Origin: Phlegmacium glaucopus
Taxonomy: Eukaryota > Basidiomycota > Agaricomycetes > Agaricales > Cortinariaceae
Direction of reading: 5' to 3'
DNA: 64,000 bases
Assembly (NCBI GenBank): GCA_015039465.1
Contig: MU130237.1
Span: forward strand, 62,001-126,000
Position numbers and translations under genes: made by a program. Position 1 is the first letter of the stretch, and the number at the start of each line of letters is the position of its first letter. Below the pieces are notes generated by a model, which was given only the letters and a program-made list of their open reading frames with translations, ran no database searches and was not told the DNA's origin. This document shows positions 12,283-24,685 of this stretch, in pieces.

Positions 12283-13081
12283 ATGGCGCTGCCGCAATCC
12301 CTTCGTATCTCAGTGACGCCTCCTGAGCTTGAGCTCATTTCCTGTCAGCAACTCGTAGAAATAGTTCCTTTGATATCCATGGAAAGAACAGCCTTCATTT
12401 CGGTACACCTTCTGTCGCAAACCACTCTTCCATGCCTATTCCATTGATCAAGTATTTCAGGGTGCGTATGGGCCCCTTCGCCCTCCGAACAAGGCAAAGA
12501 TACCCCTCTGGATGGCTGTAAATTTGAAGTTGAAGAAAAAGTGCCATATAGTCGCCCCCGATTGGCTAAACGTTGGTGCGTTTACAATCTTTGCAATCTA
12601 ATTGCATTCGTTGATCGCTTTATAGATTATCTGCAGGCACGCTTGACTCTGGAGACATCAGTGACAACATTTAGTGAATTACCTTTTCGTTTTGTTGAAG
12701 TCGCCAAAGTCATTCTCGACGTGTTAGGTGCCCTTTCTTTGTCCCAACGTTCCTTTGAATTTATTATTCCTGTCATTTAAAGTGCTTCAGACGATCTCGA
12801 AAATCCGGACAAACTTCGTTCACTCCTGAAAGACCTTCGTGAAGCGCGTCAAGCCAAGAGTAGAGATGGTTTAAAAACCTTAGATCACAGTGAGCTCAGT
12901 GTAAGTCGCTTCTAAAGCAATTTTTGTTGTTTACAAGATAAATTGTATTAATCTTCATGGTAATCACCAGCTTCCTAATCTGTGTTCGATGGAAATCAAC
13001 GAAATTCGTCCTTTTTTTGTCCAATCTATGAGTATCCTTACCCAACTTGTCCGCAACCCAATTGCAAATCCTTCACAATAG
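12283..13081 (+). CDS. PSF2: GINS complex subunit Psf2
   Basis: Subunit of the GINS tetramer, part of the CMG replicative helicase that unwinds DNA at forks. The ATG at 12283 opens MALPQSLRISVTPPELELIS. After an intron the frame continues GAYGPLRPPNKAKIPLWMA and KKKCHIVAPDWLNV, the most conserved Psf2 block. Later exons give ETSVTTFSELPFRFVEVAKV, then DKLRSLLKDLREARQAKSRD, and end VQSMSILTQLVRNPIANPSQ with TAG at 13079-13081. About 190-200 residues is the usual size. Three or four short introns are needed. Transcribed away from haspin; its 3' end faces YVC1. Confidence 0.92.
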
Positions 13082-13238
13082 AATGTCTGAACACTTTTCA
13101 TATTTCTCCTTCCTTATCTCCTTCAAAGTTTTATGATGACAGCATTATAATAATCGCAAGGAATGTACAGTGCAGATGATTTTACAGCACTGAATACAGA
13201 TAGCAAAGTAGAATGTCATACTTCCCGTTTCCACCCAT

Positions 13239-16200
13239 CTATTGCAGCAACTCTCGTGGATGGAGTTTATCAAGCTTCTCCATCAACGCATGTAACTGCT
13301 TTTTAACGTCCTGTATCTCTTCCAGAATACTTGTTTCACTCGACTGTAAAACAACATCGTCCATAACTATTTGCGAACACAAAAGAGAATCCCTACCTTG
13401 TCAGTCTTGGGAAATACCTTGATCAGCTCCTCAAAGGGCACCTTGCTGATCTGCAGCCCTTCATCATTAACTTCGGGGTTCCTGTTCTCAGGAGAATATT
13501 CAGAGCCTTCATCATCCCCTCTAAGCCAGGTCTCCATCCAAACACGTTTATGTTTGTCAAAAGACGACTCGTAAACTGCAATCAATGTCAAAGGGATAAA
13601 GAAAAAGAATCCCATACAATATCGATTCAGCTGATGAGTCAAAAGTTCGCTTAAATGAGTTGTTTGAAGCATGGGAAGTCGGGCGTACCTGGGCATAATG
13701 CTTATCGGATAATCGCAGAAAAGGGAGAAACCTGAGCGTGTAACCCGGCGTCAGTCGCCTTCAATAGGGATGATCTTGAGAACTCACTCGAAAGGCGCAA
13801 TGAAAAAAGCCTCAATGACATTGAATGGAGCAGGGTAAACATATGAGTCAGGCGCTCTGATCATTCCGACAGTCTTGCTCGCGAAAAATGCGAGATATTG
13901 TGCTTCTGCGTCGTCAATTATCTTGAGACGGAAGCGTCAAGACAATTCATCGTTCGTAAAATCGAAGGGCATCACCTCCGAGTATGCAGATGAAAACAGA
14001 GAAATCAAGACGTTTAAGAGCACAATAGTAGTCACGGCATTCCAGCTATTGACAACCGCTCAGTGACTATTTCTCGAATCAGACTTCAGAAACAGACAGA
14101 TAATAGAGCGTTAGGCCAGGAGGGCTATAAAAAGGAGGTGAGTGGTTCGAAATGAAACATTGGCAGATTCAACAACCTCGCAGCAAACTTCGAGTAATCA
14201 GGTGATCTAGAGGAGAATCTTGATTTTGGTAGCTGGGCTCATAGGTCTAAATAACATACTGGAGCAACGATTGGATCAGAACATGAAAAACCTAGCACAT
14301 GGATGTTATTTTTCGCAACCATATCTCAATTAAAATACACTCTACCGTTGAGGGTGGCTCAGTGGAGCCATCGGCAGCATCCAAAGCGTACAGACCTTGA
14401 CCAAATCCGACTGCGAGAACCGACAGAAGCTGTTAACAAACTTAGATGACTTCCAACTGCCAATTGCATGCTCGAGTATGAAGGACTGACTGCAAAGAAA
14501 ATGCTTGACTCTTTCAACATGCGGGTTATACAGATCTGCATAGTTCCAATATACCTGGGGATATATCAGAATAAAGAACGAGAGATTATCTACTCAACGT
14601 ACTTATATCCATCGAAAACAGTGATAAGTTCTATAATTCCGTCAGGAATGTACTTGTCTCATAGAAAGTACGAGGTTACTAACTCATCCTAGAAAGCAAT
14701 CGTAAGTTATGCTAATCACTACGATTCTAAGCTTTATAAACACACCAGATAAAGGGTGAAACACAGCTCAGGACTTGGAAGCTATAGAGGCGCATAGAGG
14801 CTTGTTGTTCTCCTGATGATACAAACCCAATAATACGCAAAGTAAAGGCAGCAAGCAGAATAGAGTCTGTAATAAGCGCGATTGCGTTCCAAAAGCTGAA
14901 TGTGCGCCAAGTAACGAGACGAAGGAGCGTGAAGAGCTAAAAGGCGGAACAAAAAACGCAAGGATACCGTTGAAGCAAAGAAATAAAATAAAGCACCAGA
15001 AAGTTACCTTGTGAACATCTTCAAAATATTATTAATCAAACAAAAAATAAGTGCTCTTAGAGTACATACCTTCAACAATAAACGAAAGGGACAATACATA
15101 CAGAATAATCTCCCAGCCATCGAAGCCCTTGTGAGACTCGTTTAGCTTTTCAAGAGGTTCACGAACTATCAATAGGTTAAAAGGGGAAGATGAGGACACA
15201 GAATCGCAGCTAACCAGCTTGCGAATAAACCACCAGGAAGAAAAGCCAAACAAGAACACGGAAAATATTCTGATACCTGTGTATGTTTAAAAGGAGCAAT
15301 TGTGTTCTCACTGGGCTACACGTACCGAGGTACAGATAGTCGAGACGGATCTAAATGTCCCCAAAATGTGTGTTCACGAGTCTGAGAGTATTGAACGTCT
15401 AATGGATATTATATGAGCATATAAGGTGGAGCAATCATGGAAAGGTTGTTCACAGTCTATGTCATTATCTTTGTTGTTTTTCTGAATAAGTTCACCAATC
15501 CAAAGCGCATTGACAACTTTTGTAAACGTCAGTTGCTTCAGCGCAAAGGGAGACGAGAGAAATTTTGCCTTCTTGAGCTTCACTGGATGACAAGAATATT
15601 GTGCTACAAAACGTTTAGTTTCTGTCATCATCAATAAACTGAAGCATAAATACCAGTGCTGGTCAATTGCCAACTCGAGCGCGCTAGACATCTCGCTTCC
15701 TTCACCGTCGATCTGACGGTGCTTATATCGCGTCGACATAATAGATCTGATCCTGTCGGGCTTCATTAAATGAACTATCCGACGAGCAAGAACCTCGCAG
15801 GCGATAGCTGTAGGGGTTTAATGAACAGTCAAGATACGAAAGTCAACCATAAACCCACCTCTTCCAAGATTTTCACCATAGTCTGCTGGATTATGATTCG
15901 CATCCCACATGAACTCCGCCCTGGCGCGTAGCAGGCAATAAGGTAACTAGAGTTTAACGTGAGGATGCAAAACGGCACACAATAATTCTCTTACGGCTTC
16001 GGTAAAGTCCCCGCCAGCAGCTCTATAGGCAGATATCACTGGGGGAGTGATGACACGGCTTGTTGGTTCATTGATACTTTTAGGGTCGACCTCGACAGGC
16101 AGAAGGGTCAATGTCAATGCACGGAGTCGTTTCACAAGTTCTATAAAGTCAGTTTAAGCTGAGAGACGATTCCAAGGGTAAAATGCTTACTGGTTAATGT

Positions 16201-16290
16201 ATCAGGTGAGGGGTCAACCGACCTTATGGAAATGAGAGATTGACGATCTTCTGCGTCTTGGACATTGCCTGGACTCAGAAAACCAGCCAT
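13239..16290 (-). CDS. YVC1: Vacuolar TRP-type cation channel, YVC1 family
   Basis: Membrane channel that releases calcium from the vacuole. The ATG at 16288-16290 begins MAGFLSPGNVQDAEDRQSLI. Downstream exons give the soluble N-terminal region (LRARAEFMWDANHNPADYG; VVNALWIGELIQKNNKDND). Membrane parts include FDGWEIILYVLSLSFIVEG, matching the S4-like part of the family, and NSWNAVTTIVLLNVLISLFS, the pore-end helix. After the helix come DDAEAQYLAFFASKTVGMIR and VYPAPFNVIEAFFIAPFE, a block strongly typical of YVC1. The C-terminus has an acidic stretch and a short coiled coil ending KLDKLHPRELLQ, with the stop at 13239-13241. The gene is cut by about twelve introns, so single exon borders are approximate. 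Confidence 0.9.
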
Positions 16291-16395
16291 GTTTATTGGT
16301 ATGAACAATACTAGTGTTTAACTTTCAGTATACCAGCTGTCTCAACTGTCACTGGTAATTACAAACAAACAACGACTTCTTCTCTTCTCATAACC
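16291..16395. promoter_or_regulatory. Divergent promoter, YVC1 / ARPC3
   Basis: 105 bp between two ATGs. It has an inverted CCAAT (ATTGG, 16294-16298) and a CT-rich stretch before the ARPC3 start. Nothing else stands out. Confidence 0.4.
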
Positions 16396-17084
16396 ATGCC
16401 TGTAAGTGTTCGATCTCCTGGTTGAGTAGACCTATTTATCAGTTACAGGCATACCATTCTTCTTTTAATGAAGAAGCAGATGTCCGTCAAGTGGGAAACA
16501 TGTCGGTTCTACCAATCAGGACCAAAATTCGCGGACCAGCACCAATCGGTGAGCGCAGTTCACTCAGTTTAATCGTCGCATTAACATATCATTCCAAGCC
16601 GATCCATCGCAACAAGATATAATTGACGAGACGTTAGATTTATTCCGTGCCAACTCTTTGTTTCGCAATTTTGAGATAAAAGGCCCTGCCGATCGCACTC
16701 TCATTATTCTCATACTCTTCATATCTGATTGTCTCGCCAAGCTTGGTAGTGCACGCACCGTCCCAACTCAGATCGAAGCCACGAAGCTGTTGAATACTCT
16801 TTCTGTCGACACTTTCCCTATCCCAGGCGATGCTAATTTCCCTTTGAATTCACATTACGCCTCGCCGCCAAGTCGATCCGAGGCTGGTAGGTCAATCCAA
16901 TTCTTTTACACGTACAATTATTCATCCATTATTAGATTATCTCCGCCAATATCTGATACAAGTCCGTCAGGAACTCTCAGCACGGCTGGTTGAGAAGTTA
17001 TATGCAGATGGGACAGGCAAGCCCAGCAAATGGTGGATGTCATTCCAGAAAAGACGCTTCATGAACAGGAGTTTGGGTACATGA
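16396..17084 (+). CDS. ARC18: Arp2/3 complex subunit 3 (p21-Arc)
   Basis: Subunit of the Arp2/3 complex, which nucleates branched actin at cortical patches and during endocytosis. Exon 1 codes only Met-Pro (16396-16401) before GTAAGT. Exon 2 continues AYHSSFNEEADVRQVGNMSV and then PIRTKIRGPAP, the conserved start of the family. Later exons give DETLDLFRANSLFRNFEIKG with DRTLIILILFISDCL, and the end reads KPSKWWMSFQKRRFMNRSLG, stop TGA 17082-17084. Total about 175-180 residues, as expected. The gene converges on NOB1 with only 77 bp between stop codons. Confidence 0.95.
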
Positions 17085-17161
17085 AGAAGTACTTGCAGAC
17101 CACTCAATTGTAAATTTTATAATTAACACCTCTAATGTGGGATGGAAACTAAATTATGCGT

Positions 17162-18723
17162 TCACCTTTTCCGTCTCTTTTCATTGGGATTTTTTCGTCC
17201 ATGGCCAATTTGAGGCATGTCCCCATCCATCTTGGAGTTCCTTATTGTGCGGCCCCTCCCACCTGAACCAATGCTTACAATCTCAGGCACCCATTCAGGA
17301 TCCATCCAACTACTAACCCCTGTACTTTCGCCCGTGCTACTCGCTTGTCCCAAGATTCCTTTCATGAGACGTTGTTCCTCCCGTTCTCGTTTCCCATCTG
17401 CCATCTTCTTCGCCCTCATGTACTCCACTTGATCTTCTCTTAGTATGAGGCCGGTACCAGGTCCGTTTTTGGCTGATCCCGGCTTAGGAGCAGGAATTGA
17501 ATACTTTGTACCTCGAATTTTATACTGGAAATTGGGCTTCAAATGAACCTGCATCGCCGGCGCATCTGCTGAAGCGGTTGGCGACGCGACTGTCACTGAT
17601 GCACGTAGGAGGGTTGGATTGCCACAGGAAGGACAAAACTTTTTGGAATTGTCCTTGCATATTCTAATTCAAATGAGATCAGTAGTATCCTATTCCAAAC
17701 AACAAATTTTTTGCGTACTTGAAACACGCATGACATCGCAATACCCAATTTTTTACTTTCTCTATCCTCTTCCCTTCTAAACCAACAAGATTTAGGCCCA
17801 TCTGCAGGAGAACATTTTGCATGGCAAAATCAGCAGTCATGCAACCAGAACCTATGACTTGATCTTTTTTCGTATGCTTCCCGCTTAACCCATTTCCCGG
17901 CAGCAAGTCAAGAGCACGAGATTTATGAATGGCGACGTTAGTTGGTGTTATCCATTCGCCTTCACCGTCGTCCGAGTCAGAGGGATCATCGTAAATCGGA
18001 GTTGGTGAAAGTCTGTGAGAGGGAGTCAACTCTTCCGAGGGCGCATTGAGTTCTTCATCTCCTACACGGGTCAGTTCCACGTCCAATGGCTCCAAGGTTT
18101 CTTGTTCGATCGTTTCATCGTCTTCAGTGGGGGTTTCCGCCATAGGTTCTGATTTGATCAAATCCAGGGATGTCCCGTCAAGTTGAACTGCAAGATTTTC
18201 CAATTGAGTGGTCATATCCGATTGAGATTCGTCGTTAGCTGAGATTGGTTCCACCTCTCGGACTGTCTATCATCCACAAAAGTCAGTAAAAAGACAGCCA
18301 TCACAATGATCAACTTGCCGGTGTGGATGCTTCCCGGTCGTTTAGCTTCTCATTTTCTTTCTTATCCTCTTCATGCAACGAAAATGTAAGGGCAAGAACA
18401 CACAAATCTGGATGTGACAGAACAGAGTAATCTCCTGTCTTCTTCGACCATTGGATAACTACCAATCATTTGAGCTGATATTGCCACAGATATAATACTT
18501 ACACACCATGCGATAAGCTAGCTGCGTCTGGAGACCTAATTTCTACATTGACCCCAGACATCAAGCCAAGCCGTTCAAAGTGCTGCCTAGCGCGATTATC
18601 TTTCAGTTCAGCCAGAACCTGAGGGACAGTAAGATATGTTTCTGCGAGGCCCCTCAGTGGAGAAAGGGAAAGTAGGGGTCCTGCATCGAGTACCAGTCTT
18701 TTGCATCGTGTCTCTTGCGACAT
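17162..18723 (-). CDS. NOB1: 20S pre-rRNA endonuclease Nob1
   Basis: PIN-domain endonuclease that makes the 3' end of 18S rRNA in late cytoplasmic 40S maturation. The ATG at 18721-18723 begins MSQETRCKRLVLDAGPLLSL, where the Asp of LDAGP is the first catalytic acid of the PIN domain. VPQVLAELKDNRARQHFERL follows as in Nob1. The middle is acidic and Ser-rich, with ESQSDMTTQLENLAVQ, as in fungal Nob1. A zinc ribbon is formed across an intron: RCHACFK and then KFCPSCGNP. The C-terminus has KYSIPAPKPGSAK followed by GLILREDQVEYMRAKKM, and a basic tail ending KNPNEKRRKR. Divergent from LEU2 and convergent with ARPC3. Confidence 0.94.
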
Positions 18724-18941
18724 TTGAACTTGGTCGTGAAATTTATTTGAAGTGTTTTTACAGATGATAATCTCGGTGATCTCGGAAGAAATTCATGTGT
18801 GACAAAAGCGTGACTCTAGGTGAAGAGATAAGAAAAGACAGGTGACATGTGACCCAAGAAGTCCGACGAGCCGTTACAGCATATATACCATCCGATATTT
18901 AATGGCAAAACAAGACCATTTCCTTCAAGTTCTTGATTACA
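18724..18941. promoter_or_regulatory. Divergent promoter, NOB1 / LEU2
   Basis: 218 bp. A TATA-like run lies at 18882-18888, about 55 bp before the LEU2 ATG, and CGTTACAG at 18872-18879. No Leu3-type CCG-N4-CGG site was found by eye. Confidence 0.45.
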
Positions 18942-20296
<1,355 letters not shown>

Positions 20297-20607
20297 CTTT
20301 CTTTCCTGAACTAAGCTGAGATCTGTTGTGTATTATCAATTTTTTTTCGCTTCCAACCTAACACTAAGACTCTCAAGGTCAAATAGGTTACGGTTACCGT
20401 CCGGAGATACAATTCAGTTTAAGGTGCTACAACGGGAAGTAATTTCATGAAGACGCTATCGACCGATGAATGTCATACGACGTAAGATATGGAAACGACG
20501 GCCATGGTGTTCAAGTTTCTCTGTACATCATAATTTTCTGCGAGTCCGAGAAGGGTCCAAGAAGGTTCGGGAATTTATAAAGTATCGCCACCCATCATAC
20601 TAGACGG
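20297..20607. other. Convergent 3' flanks of LEU2 and branching enzyme
   Basis: About 310 bp between stop codons with no coding signal. A poly-T stretch lies at 20340-20347. Confidence 0.6.
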
Positions 20608-23131
20608 TCAGTGGCTTTTGGCCAAGACAATGCACGTCCTAGTCGGTACATATACCTAGAATAAAGGGTCATTGAGATAAATTATAAGGACTTTTGGTCG
20701 TACAAACACACCTGTATCCAATTTTTCCTTCCATTCCATTCCATTGGCGTGGTAAAGAACTTGGCATCCAAAGAAATATTGTCGAACCCTCCAAACCTCC
20801 TCTCATCGCTGCTTAAGACGATGCCGTACTCGCCAGCGTCATCGACGCCCACACGATAGTCAGTGAAACTTTTCGAGGGATGGAAATTGAAGACAAAGAG
20901 CAGCCCAGCACGTTCGTAAACCAAGACCTTGTCGACTTCATTTTTCAAAGATACGTATGCCTGTGGTGAAGATTGTGAACCTAGTGATGTTGCCTGATCC
21001 ACCTGTCTTACCTGGGGTGCTTCTAGCCACCCGTAACGATCGGCAAGATGGTTCATTGCACCATCAAAGCTGTTGAGATATTTGTAACGAAGAAGCTTGT
21101 CGTCGACTACATTCCATTGTCGACGAGCATAGTGGAAAGAATTTCCGTTCCCTTCGCGAGGGAAGTCCAGCCACTATGAAGTAAAATATTTCAGGTATTT
21201 AGTCCTCCTTGATGTGGTATAGATTTAACCTCGGGATGTCCAAATTCATTGCCTTCGAAGTTCAGATAGCCTTCGCCTCCCAGAGACTGCGTCAGCAAGC
21301 TTATATACACGTCTTAGCTCTTGGACCGGCTAAAGGTAAGAGAACACACCGTATCATCTTGTGTAACGCAATACCTCGGGCAATGATAGGTGTCATAGGC
21401 GTAATATCAGACATGTGAGTATCTATAATAACTTTAGCTTTGCCCAATAAAATTACAATGCTACAATTACACATCTCTTTATCCATTAGCCAGAATGCCA
21501 ATGTTTTGTCGCCTACAAGAGCCTGGTCGTGACTTTCACAGTAAGCAATGCTCTGTTCGCCATGACGCCTATTGGTTAACGTATGAACAATATTGGTAAG
21601 GTCCCATTCATCGTCCGACTTGTGTTTAAGAAGCTTGATCCACATATCAGGAACGGCCATAGAAAGTCGATAGTCGAATCCAACTCCTCCAACGCCGACC
21701 GGTTTGCCAAGCAGCGGCATCCCTGAGACATCCTCTGCGATTGTGATAATATTAGGATATAGGGCATGCATGGCATCATTGGCCTTAGGAATGAACCTTT
21801 TCAATGTATGATGGTGCGAGCGACAAGCAAACGACGTACGAGCATGAGATATACGATAGCTTCCTGATCTGCTCCATCACCGAAATATTCGTGATATCCC
21901 CCTGAAAAGCCTGTGCCTATACCGTGGTGTTTATACATCATGCTAGTTACGCCATCGAACCTGAAACCATCAAAGTGAAATTCCTCTACCCAAAACCGTA
22001 GGTTGCTAAGCAAAAATCGAAGGACTTCATGGTGTCCATAGTTGAATAGACGACTGTCCCAAAGGTCATGACGTCCTTTGCCACCTTCATGGAAGTATTG
22101 ATGATCTGTGCCATCAAATTCGTTGAGCCCGTCTAGAACGTTTTTGCAGGCATGAGAATGCACGATATCGAGAAGAACAGTGATGCCCATTCCATGAGCA
22201 GTGTCGATAAGTTCTTTTAGCTCTTCTGGCGTTCCGAAACGAGAACTAGCAGCGAAAAAGCTGGTAACTTGATAGCCAAAAGCTAATTTCAAATATTTGA
22301 GATAATGCGCCCACTTCCATGTACCAGTGACTTACATGCATAATAAGGGTGTTCCATGATAGCCATGAGTTGGATGACGTTGTACCCGAGATCCTTGATT
22401 CTTGGCAATGTATCTTTAGTAAACTCGGTGTATTTACCGACCCTGGGCTCTGGGGTGGAAATGCCAATGTGAGCTTCGTAAATTCTGATGTTCGTGGGTT
22501 TAGGAAGTTGTCGGTGTTTGAATACATATTTCTCGGACGTAGAGGGATTCCAGAATCGCGCGTCATAAACCGGAGAAACAGCCAACTCCTGTGTGACGCG
22601 CTTGATCCAAGCTGGAATACGTTCAATACGCGCTCCAGATGGAAGAATCATCGAGATCTGCCAACAGATGAGAATGAGCGTAATAAAAATTGGAAGTAAA
22701 ATACCTTGACTTTAGAATCGTGAGGAATGGCGCAAGCGCCGGACCCTAGAGGCTGGACAATAATTTCCCATACACCATATTTATCTTTTTTCATCGGATG
22801 GGAGTTCCTATTCCATTCATCTTGAAAAAATAAATAAGTAAGCCGCAAATTTTGTAGCCGTTATAGCTGGCGACGCACTAAAATCGCCAATGAGGAAAGC
22901 CTCCTTTGCATTTGGTGCCCATTCTCTATATACAACCTCATTTTTGGGACCAAGATTAAAACCAAATTTGAGATAACCCTTTGTGAAGTTATCATAGCCG
23001 CCTTCATGCTCGTCGATGGTATCCTTCCAGCCTCTGAACGTGTTATGCCTTTCAATGATGGCCGGAACATTTGGCCTTAGATAGCCATCGATGTCAATGA
23101 TGACCTGTGGATCAAGAGAGGGCGTTGGCAT
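20608..23131 (-). CDS. GLC3: 1,4-alpha-glucan branching enzyme (glycogen)
   Basis: GH13 enzyme that adds alpha-1,6 branches to glycogen. The preferred ATG, 23129-23131, gives [20 protein letters not shown], close to other fungal enzymes; the upstream hydrophobic stretch in the same frame is probably untranslated. A CBM48-like part follows ([18 protein letters not shown]). Catalytic GH13 motifs are [26 protein letters not shown] with the nucleophile Asp, and [12 protein letters not shown] with the acid/base Glu. [14 protein letters not shown] is region IV. The all-beta C-domain ends in a separate short exon, [15 protein letters not shown], with TGA at 20608-20610. About 690 residues after removing some ten introns, the normal length. 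Confidence 0.97.
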
Positions 23132-23232
23132 GATATGTGGTGGTTGAGTGGAAAAGTGGACCAATGACGTAATAAAACACAGAGCCATGATGATCAAAAC
23201 AAACATGAACATCCAACTTGTTAAATTAAATA
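23132..23232. promoter_or_regulatory. Divergent promoter, branching enzyme / RING protein
   Basis: 101 bp. A CCAAT box (23161-23165) overlaps a CRE-like TGACGTAA (23165-23172). Confidence 0.45.
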
Positions 23233-24540
23233 ATGCCTCAGACTCGTTCTAAAATCAAGACCCAAAGGCAAGTTCAAGTCGACGACGACGACGACTCTTC
23301 TGCTACCGGCAGCTCAATTGTTGATAGTCAAGTCGAGGTAGGCAGTCGACCTTCCTTCAATCTATTCTTGTCTCATTTCTGCGTGTAGGAGCATATCAGC
23401 CAGGTTCAAGCGGGTGTGCAGAAATTAAAACGTCGGCTTAAGACCCTTTTACGAGAGAATAAAAACCTCAGGATCGAATTGGAATCCAAATCAGCGTTGA
23501 ATAAAATCCATTACAGAAGAAGCCCCCAGGAAGACGACTCGGAATCAAGAGGGACGCGGATACAAGAATTGGAGAAGACAGTGCAAGCACTGAAAAAAGT
23601 AAAATACTCGTCCGACATATTATTATGTATTGAAAGTGTCCTCGTTAGGAAAATCTCGCCCAGAAAAGAAGAATAGGAAAGGTGCCAACCTTCAATGCGA
23701 CTTCTTATCACTATTTTTGACGGACCCTTCGAAGTATAAAGCAGAACAGCTCCGCGCTGAGGCTCGGGATCTATTGCCCAAGAAATCTGATGCAAATACC
23801 GATAAGGATGAAGAGATAGATCACGAAAATCGAATGAGAAAGGTTCCATTATTTATTTTGAAAAGCTGTAGGACTTACATCTAAAGCTACTTTCTCAGCT
23901 GTTACGGATGTTTAGCGATCTTATGCTGGTAACAACGCTTCCAGACGACCTCGTTGAATGTCCTATCTGTTATGATAAATTGGAACTCAAAAAGTGTTCA
24001 GCGTAAGGCCTGCCCTTCTTCCTGATGAAACGACTTACCCTAGTTTCTGATAGATTCCCATGTGAGCACATTGTCTGCAATGGCTGTCTTCCCGGGATCT
24101 CCAAAGGCGCCGATGAAACTATTTTATGCGCAGAATGTCGTGTGCAGCATCCTCGAGACGATGTAGAACTTGTTCATATGACTGAAACGCAGCGGTGGGA
24201 TGAATTACTCAAGGTTGCACAGGCGTGGGACGCATTTGATGCTAATACCCGAGGCGAGTTAGAAACGAGTGAAGAGGAAGCTGAAGACAATTTTCTGACA
24301 GATGGAGATGGAATGTACGTCATATCGTTCAAGTCATCGCGACCTGGACCTAATAGTAAGCATAACAACAGGACTGAAGATTCTTCGGAGATGGGAAATG
24401 TTGAAGATCCTTCGTTCGAACATGAAGCATCAACACCTCCGCCTGTACAACGTCAAGCTTATTCAAACTCGCCTACGAAGCAGAAAAGGAGGATTTTAGA
24501 GGAGCTTGCTGAGGCTCGGGATACAAAAAGAAGGAAATAA
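23233..24540 (+). CDS. RING-finger protein with coiled coil, putative E3 ligase
   Basis: Probable RING-type ubiquitin ligase of unknown target. The ATG at 23233 begins MPQTRSKIKTQRQVQVDDDD, helped by a GAC repeat that encodes Asp. A basic coiled coil follows, VQKLKRRLKTLLRENKNLRI. The middle is charged (EQLRAEARDLLPKKSDANTD). The RING starts ECPICYDKLELKKCSA and, across an intron near 24003-24053, continues FPCEHIVCNGCLPG and ILCAECR, giving a C3HC4 set. The tail is acidic then basic and ends ARDTKRRK, a possible nuclear signal. No ortholog is recognised. It is divergent from the glycogen branching gene. Confidence 0.8.
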
Positions 24541-24685
24541 TATATATATTACATAATACATCATACATCGCGTCTCATCACGTGACCGTGATTTTAGATT
24601 TTGAACGTTCAATTCGAGTCCTTTGAATCGGCCACTCGCTTATCTACTAACATCTCTTTCATATCTAGCCGCCATAATATTTTAA
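24541..24685. promoter_or_regulatory. Upstream region of RhoGEF 1
   Basis: 145 bp with a TA repeat at its start and a perfect palindrome TCACGTGA (24578-24585), an E-box of the CACGTG class. Confidence 0.4.

Noticed and set aside
20720..20745. CCATT microsatellite near 20720-20745
   Set aside because: It lies in the coding region of the branching enzyme (antisense of its Met-Glu-Trp-Asn area) and is short.
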